Source of the DNA: Thalassia testudinum
Lineage: Eukaryota > Streptophyta > Magnoliopsida > Alismatales > Hydrocharitaceae
Direction: 5' to 3'
Assembly (NCBI GenBank): GCA_037157565.1
Contig: JAZHRO010000002.1
Coordinates: forward strand, 76,186,001 to 76,250,000
Length of the DNA stretch: 64,000 bases
Shown here: piece by piece, positions 58,534 through 64,000 of the stretch
How positions within the stretch are numbered: position 1 is the first letter of the stretch
Layout: every line of letters begins with the position of its first letter
The notes under the pieces: model-generated
Told to the model about the DNA's origin: nothing
What the model saw: only the letters and a program-made list of their open reading frames with translations
The model's database searches: none
Program-made: the position numbers and the translations under genes

Positions 58534-59702
58534 CTCATGAGAACTGGGAGGAAGAAAGGCACCCTGCAATACAAACAAAGAAACCTGTCCTTAAGTATGT
58601 TAGCCTACAGACCTACAGACTCCCAACACCCGTCTTGAGATAAAGGAATGATTTGATCTACTTGTCTGTTCAATCCAACTAGTTAGAAGTAGGGACTGGG
58701 GAGAAGGTTCTTCCTTCGGCTTGCGCCTCCGGTTCCTAGTGTACCCCCCAGCTACGATCGTTTGATTCTGCTTCCCTAGCTAGACATTAGATTGAATAGT
58801 AGAAATAGACTAATCGAAAATAATCTCGTTCTGGGCTCTGAAGAGTGAGTCAAATCCTTAAGGCCAACGTCTACTCTGTTTTATTTAGGGCTAGGTTTGA
58901 ATGTGCTTTGAAATGTGATGGGCCCTTTAAATGGGTTGTGCCCTTAATGATTGATTGATTTGTGTGTGCATGCACAACCAATGGTTTTCAAGCAAGGTTA
59001 TTTTTTTGATGCGGTGAATTTTAGGATTCAAATCTTGCTTAGTAGCTTTTAGGATTCAACTTTAGGTATTTTCAAACAAGTTTCATTGGCACACCAGGTT
59101 TTGCAAGCACAGGTGAAGATGTTTTCCTTTAAAGCTTAAAAAGAATGTGGAGTGCTTGATAAATCCCTAAGAGTTGAACCTAAGTGGCAGCTACTTGATG
59201 AGTTGATTTTATTTGAAGTGGTGCGGCCCAATCAACTCAAATAATTGAGCTGTTGCACCACTTAATTAGGCACATAAATGATTACCTAATCTGATTTCTA
59301 CTCAATTATGTGTTTGAATGTGTGTACCGGCTCCAAAGATCGATTTACCGGTTGAGTTTGAAAATCAGATGAGGTTGTGTGCCATTGTGAGATTTTCTTT
59401 TTAATTTTTCTTTTTTTTAATGTGGGGGTTGGGGTGAGTATGGGTGTCAAACAGCAAACAATCTAACCTTAGAGTTTATAAGAACACCTAGGTTGATTGA
59501 TGTTTGAATTATTATGTTGTGGAATGAAATCTAATGGTTGAGAGGTGGGGGATAACTTACATAACCTTCCACAACACTTTACTCTGATCTACTGCTTTTG
59601 CCTGTCTCGAAAGAGTACCTGCAATTACAGTAAGAAAGGAGAAAAGTGAGGTAAAATGATTTGTAAGTTACAAAATGCGAAGAGAAATCAAAGATCGTCG
59701 CT
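58534..59702 (-). other. D1 5' leader
   Basis: Non-coding, with the block 58690-58765 shared with the B leader (11536-11605). No other supported feature. Confidence 0.65.
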
Positions 59703-59720
59703 TCCCCAGCAACGGTGTCA
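59703..59720 (-). promoter_or_regulatory. Primer-binding site of D1
   Basis: Minus strand TGACACCGTTGCTGGGGA, three bases after the LTR end; close to the tRNA-Asp complement and to the C PBS. Confidence 0.85.
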
Positions 59721-59723
59721 AAA

Positions 59724-61398
59724 TGTTGAACTTACGAATTGCTACGCTAACGTGTTAGGTTTTGGAAAACCTATCGTTGTAGCTTGAAAGCGAAGAATTC
59801 GTGTTCAACAAATAAAATTTATACCGAAATTTGAATTTCGGGTCGAACACAGGGAGGCTACGTCGATCTATATTCACAATTATATATTTTTAGAATTTTT
59901 GAAAAGCGAGGCGATATAATTACAATGAAGCTATCAGACTAAAAGGAAGAGAGAGAGAGAGAAAGAGAACATGATTCAATATTTCAAAATGTTTATACAA
60001 TCAAACCAAATAAAAATTACACTAAAAAGTGGGAAATCGGCTACACTAGAAAGCACGAAAATTCTACACTAGAAAAGCTGTAAAGAAGAATGGGAGAGAG
60101 AAGTTATCCTCCTCGACGATTGCTTGGAGGACGAGCCAGACGGGACGACGCCTGGATGAAGGAGGACGGAGTAGGACGAAGGATGACAAAGCAGAAGAAT
60201 GGGAATGGAACAGCACGCCATCGTCGTCGTGGGATCCACTTCCGAAGGGGGATGAAAATTTGGACTTTATCTCGCGAGGAGCATCCTGGGTGTGGGACGA
60301 GCTTCTCTTGAGCTTTGGAGAGGTAGAGAGGAGAAGGAAGGGATGAGAATTTCATATGGAGGGGGACTCCTTTTATAGTTGCAAGGAGTAGGGGCAAATT
60401 GGTCATTACATCTTTAAAACATTAAATGAGGGGTCTTTAGTGACGGATAAAACCATCGCTAAAGCCCCAACGTGGGTGTAGTGGGCGCTCCCCACGCGCG
60501 CCTCCTCAGCTGCCCACTCTCAACGCCTGCCGCACGATCATTCATCCACAGTCGTCTGATCGCGAGATCGGATGGCTTAAGATGCGCCTGACCCGCTCGC
60601 TGCACGCCCGCCCAGCGCGTACGATGCCGCGTGACCGCCTCGTGTGAAATAGCGCGTGGCCGCTATTGGAAGATCTGAGCCGCCCGATCACAATCCAACG
60701 CACGCCCGTGCTCGCTTGCCCGCGCCCTTCTCCCCTTCGCTGCGGCTCGAACCCGCGGCTGCAACTCGCGATAGTGCCTTCGACCGCTGCGCTACGGGGT
60801 GAGGATGGTCGAGCGGATGCTTTTAGGTGCGGCTGTCCATAGCCGTTGGATCGAGATCCAACGGCGGAGAGAGAGCGGATGTAGAGACTTCAGTGATTGC
60901 ATGCGGCCGTTTGGGCAGCCGAGATGGCGCCACGTGGTGCCATCTTGGCCGTCCATCTTCTGGGTGTTGTAGATGGTGCCACGGATGTCGGATTGACTCG
61001 ATTTTTTGCGTCGTTAGGCTATGATCATCGATCCGAATTCATCCGTGTGTCGGATTTGTCATTTGAAGTGCGGATTTACACCATCTTGGCCGTTGATCTT
61101 TTAGGGTTCCCCGGTCACTATCTGATGCTACGGATGCCTGATTAGGGTGATCTTGGAGTCATTGAACTCCAATCGTCGCCCTGATCACATCCATACGGTT
61201 GGATCTTCGATCTGAGGCCCCGATAAGATGTTTGCCCTATCCAAGCACATAAAAGGTGACAATTAACCTCCATTTTATTCAAACTACTCTAAATGCAAGT
61301 TGATGCATGTTATGCAATATTTATAGCATGTAATGTAATCCTATGCTTAAGAACATGCATAAATAGACATCTTAAGTAGTGTAAATGTGTTTACATCA
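59724..61398 (-). repeat. D1 5' LTR (copy d)
   Basis: Starts TGATGTAAACACATTTACAC at 61398 and ends GTTCAACA at 59724. Co-linear with LTR c with modest divergence. Right flank CTGGT is element E RT/RNase H sequence. Confidence 0.92.
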
Positions 61399-62615
61399 CT
61401 GGTCAAATGTCTTACTAGCGTAGTAGATGACCATGGGTTTTCCGTTTATTTTCTGCCCAAGTACCTCTCCTACAGCATAATCAGATGCATCACACATGAT
61501 CTCAAAGGGTTGAGACCAATCAGGGGACTGTAGGATAGGTGCTTGGGTAACTCGTTCACACAGGATTTCAAATGCCTGAGTGCACTCCTTGGAGATTTCA
61601 AAAGTTCCATCCTTAGATAGAAGATTAGTGAGGGGGCGCATGATTTTCGAAAAATCGAGAATGAATCAACAGTAAAAATCGACATGCCCCAGGAAGGATC
61701 AGATGTCTTTGACTGAGCTAGGCATAGGGTATTTGGAAATCAGATTCACCTTGGCTCGATCAACCTGGATGCTTTTTTCAGAAATGAGATGTCCCAGGAC
61801 AATTCCCTCAGGTACCATGAAGTGGCTTTCTTCCCAGGAAAGAACCAAGTTCACATCGATGCACTGCCTGAGGATTTGGACCAAGTGCAGGAGGCAATCA
61901 TCAAATGATTCACAAAATACCGAAAAGTCATCCATGAAGACTTCAAGGTATTCACCTACCATATCTGAGAATATGGCAAGCATGCATCGTTGAAAAGTAG
62001 TGGGTGCATTGCAGAGATTGAACGACATCCTTTAGAATGCATATGTTCTGAAGGGTAGGTGAAGGTGGTTTTCTCTTGGTCCTCGAGATGGATTGCAACC
62101 TGATTGTAACCGGAGTACCTGTCCAAAAAGCAAAAGAATCGATTTCCCGCTAGTTTCTCGAGAATCTGATCAATGAACGGTAGTGGGAAATGATCCTTTT
62201 TCGTGGAGGAACTGAGTCTTCTGTAATCAATGCAGACTCTCCACGAGTTTGTTATATGGCTCGGTATGGTTTCTTCGATTTCAGTCGTGATGATGATGAG
62301 CCCTACCTTCTTAGGCACAACTTGGATTGGGCCCACCCACCGATTGTCGGAGATCGGTTAGATGATCCTTGTATCTAACCACTTGATGATCTCCCTTTTC
62401 ACGACATCCTGCAAATTTGGATTTAAGCGTCTTTGCATTTCACGGGATGGTTGTGAGCCCTCTTCAGTGTAGATGTGATGTGTGTAGTATGAGGGGCTGA
62501 TACCAGTCAGATCGTTGAGAGTCCATCCAATGGCTCTTTGATGTAACTGGAGAACAGAAATCAGGTGTGTTTCCTGATCAGGTGTGAGTCGGGAGTTGAT
62601 AATCATAGGAAGCGT
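61399..62615 (-). pseudogene. pol: Element E reverse transcriptase
   Basis: From 62606: IINSRLTPDQETHLISVLQL, HHIYTEEGSQPSREMQRRLN, VGPIQVVPKK, WRVCIDYRRLSSST, FPLPFIDQILEKLAGN, FCFLDRYSGYNQVAI (D to R change beside the first catalytic motif: family DGYSGYNQ), then VFMDDFSVFCESF near 61925. RNase H begins with MCDASDYAVGEVLGQ and stops at SKTFDQ where the D composite is inserted. A frameshift near 62030 separates the palm halves. Stops near 61700 and 62380 add to the decay. Confidence 0.87.
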
Positions 62616-64000
62616 CTAATTGGAACCCAAAAAGACGTACTTGAGATGATCAGGAAGAAACTTTAATTCCATAACCGGGTTGTCAACAGTAGTGGGTGGT
62701 TCAATGTGGGTGTCGGGAGCAAAGGAAGGAGCTATGGGTGTGTCTAGGTTGGGTTTAGACTCCTCTAATTGCGGGTTTTGAACTTCTTGTGGTTGATCAG
62801 AAATAGTCAATTTTTCCTTGATAAAGTTGTCAACCACAGCTTCGATATTTCAAATATGTTCTATGACTCTGCAATTAATTCCTTATTGGGCCTTAAAAAT
62901 GTTGATCTTTAGTGTCTTGCCCCCAAATTTTAATTCAATTTGGCCCTCCTCACAATTGATATTGGCCCTGGCAGTGGCCAGAAAGGGTCACCCTAGTATG
63001 ATCAGTGTATTCTTCACATTTTCAGGAGCATCCATGTCTAAGACAATGAAATCCACTGGAAAATAGAAATCATGTACCCTGACTATTACATCCTCGAGAA
63101 TTCCTTTTGTTGACTTAGTTGATCGATCAACTAGCTATAAAGTCATTTCAGTCGGTTTAAGCTTAGATTCCTTGAAGTAGTTTAGTAGGGATGTCGGTAT
63201 CAAATTTATGGAGGCTCCTAAGGCCAATAAGGCTTGGTCAAATTGTATATCATTGATTGCACAGGAGATTAGAGGGGTGCTTGGGTCTTTTACCTTAGGC
63301 GGGAGTTTGCTCAAAATGATAGAGCTAGCTTGCTCTGATAGTATGATCGGATTCTCGCCTTTGGTTCACGGCTTACACTTAGGTGTACACACGTCTTTCA
63401 GAAATCGTGCGTAAGCCAATACGTGGTGTATCGCATCCATCAAGGGGATGTTTATATGGACCTGCTCAAAGAGCTTAACCAGGTCCTCCTCAGGCGCCAC
63501 GATTTTGGTTATCCTTTTTCCCTTGGTCAAGGCCTCGGGAAATGGAACCTTAGATGGTTCCTCTAGAATAGGTCCAGGTTCTTGATCTGGGATAGGTGTG
63601 TCCTGGATGACTATCCTAGGGTTAGGGTTTATAATACTAGGCTGGGAGTGGCTTGGATAAGGTGGGTCATATGTTTCTTTGCCAGTACGAGTAGTAATAG
63701 AATTCAATCCCGCCTGGTTTTGGTTTGGTGTGGGTAGAATAGGTGTTTGCTGTTGAAATCCTGAGTTTGAAGTTGAAGTATCCATCCCGTTAGGTGATGG
63801 GGTAGAAGGGGCTTGATAAACAAAGTGAGCTTGAACCTGATTTGGGTTCATAACACGCCTCTAGTTAGGCATGTTATTTGGATTAGGAAGAGGCTGAGAA
63901 GGGAGTGCACCAGGTTGGCGAGCACTTGCCAGCTGGGCCAGTTGATTTCGTAGCTTAGAAATCTCTTCTTTGTGTTGTTTTTGCATGTCAACCAAGGTTT
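62616..64000 (-). pseudogene. gag-pro: Element E gag end and protease
   Basis: From the window edge: Gln/Pro-rich gag tail (GFQQQTPILPTPNQNQ), LNSITTRTGKETYDPPYPS, PFPEALTKGKRITK, HINIPLMDAIHHVLAYARFL, then the retropepsin. The catalytic motif reads ALLALGASINLIP: Ala replaces the catalytic Asp found in B and C. The late motif is LIILG*PFLATARANINCEE. A linker (VMELKFLPDHLKYVFLGSN) leads into RT. Several TAG/TAA stops replace Gln or Trp. Confidence 0.86.

Larger units (their letters stand above)
47411..61398. mobile_element. Family D composite with inverted partial copy, inserted in E
   Basis: Left to right: D2 partial internal region (+; 47411-48000 and 50255-50852), LTR a, a 68-bp inverted internal snippet, 5'-truncated LTR b, a palindromic centre at 53834-53846, then the minus-strand two-LTR element D1. 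The flanks are CTCGT (47406-47410) and CTGGT (61399-61403), 4 of 5 matching. Joining the E flanks gives a continuous frame comparable to [10 protein letters not shown] in B. Confidence 0.75.
53847..61398 (-). mobile_element. Element D1: non-autonomous LTR retrotransposon with unrecognised ORF
   Basis: 5' LTR 59724-61398, PBS 59703-59720, leader, a disrupted ORF (57119-58533), internal PPT, 3' region, 3' PPT and 3' LTR 53847-55517. The internal part is only 4.2 kb and has no protease, RT, RNase H or integrase motif. Size and layout match LARD-like non-autonomous elements that depend on Athila enzymes. Confidence 0.82.
40172..64000 (-). mobile_element. Element E: Athila-type retrotransposon of the A family
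   Basis: E runs leftward: gag end, protease and RT at 64000-61399; RNase H and integrase at 47410-45783; 3' region and PPT to 44150; 3' LTR at 44149-43422 and 41590-40172. It is inserted in T RNase H (left flank ATCAG, 40167-40171). Two large insertions split it: the D composite (47411-61398) between RT and RNase H, and an LTR (41591-43421) in its 3' LTR. The 5' LTR lies beyond the window. Confidence 0.83.

Overview
The window looks like the heterochromatic, repeat-dense part of a large angiosperm nuclear genome. I find no host gene, rRNA or CRISPR array. Essentially everything is Ty3/gypsy LTR retrotransposon sequence, nested several layers deep and broken by stops and frameshifts. Three primer-binding sites resemble the 3' end of plant tRNA-Asp, and the gag/pol motifs are those of the Athila lineage. 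One older element is of the Tat (Retand/Grande-like) clade. The plant species cannot be told from the sequence.

Layout from left to right. 1-5946: 3' part of element A (+; RNase H, integrase, long 3' region, 2.8 kb LTR), inserted in the integrase of B. 5947-15119: element B (-; gag-pol, tRNA-Asp-like PBS, 5' LTR 12878-15119), inserted in X, an A/E-type LTR end (15120-15932). X abuts a Tat-type LTR start (15933-16039) that cuts the 5' LTR of C. 16040-28791: element C (+; gag and protease but no RT, RNase H or integrase), interrupted by two solo LTRs with exact 5-bp target-site duplications (TSDs). 28796-40171: Tat-clade element T (-), with a plus-strand antisense extra ORF between pol and the 3' LTR; it is interrupted by LTRs of the C family and by a possible copia-like solo LTR. 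40172-64000: element E (-, same family as A), inserted in the T RNase H. E is itself split between RT and RNase H by a 14 kb composite of family D (47411-61398).

The D composite is the most unusual object. It contains one two-LTR element D1 (53847-61398, -) and a tail-to-tail inverted partial copy D2. D2 begins at an internal polypurine tract and ends at the U5/PBS junction. The whole unit is flanked by a near-perfect 5-bp TSD, and the E reading frame is continuous once it is removed. D carries no gag-pol, only an unrecognised ORF.

Regulatory structure is rich. A, X and E LTRs carry a plant snRNA-type USE motif exactly 24 nt from a TATA-like box. D LTRs carry a tRNA-like A-box/B-box pair with 30 nt between boxes. 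Nearly every LTR start in the window can form a short hairpin within its first 17-30 nt. Most in-frame stops look like CAG-to-TAG or CGA-to-TGA changes, as expected from deamination of methylated cytosine in silenced transposons.
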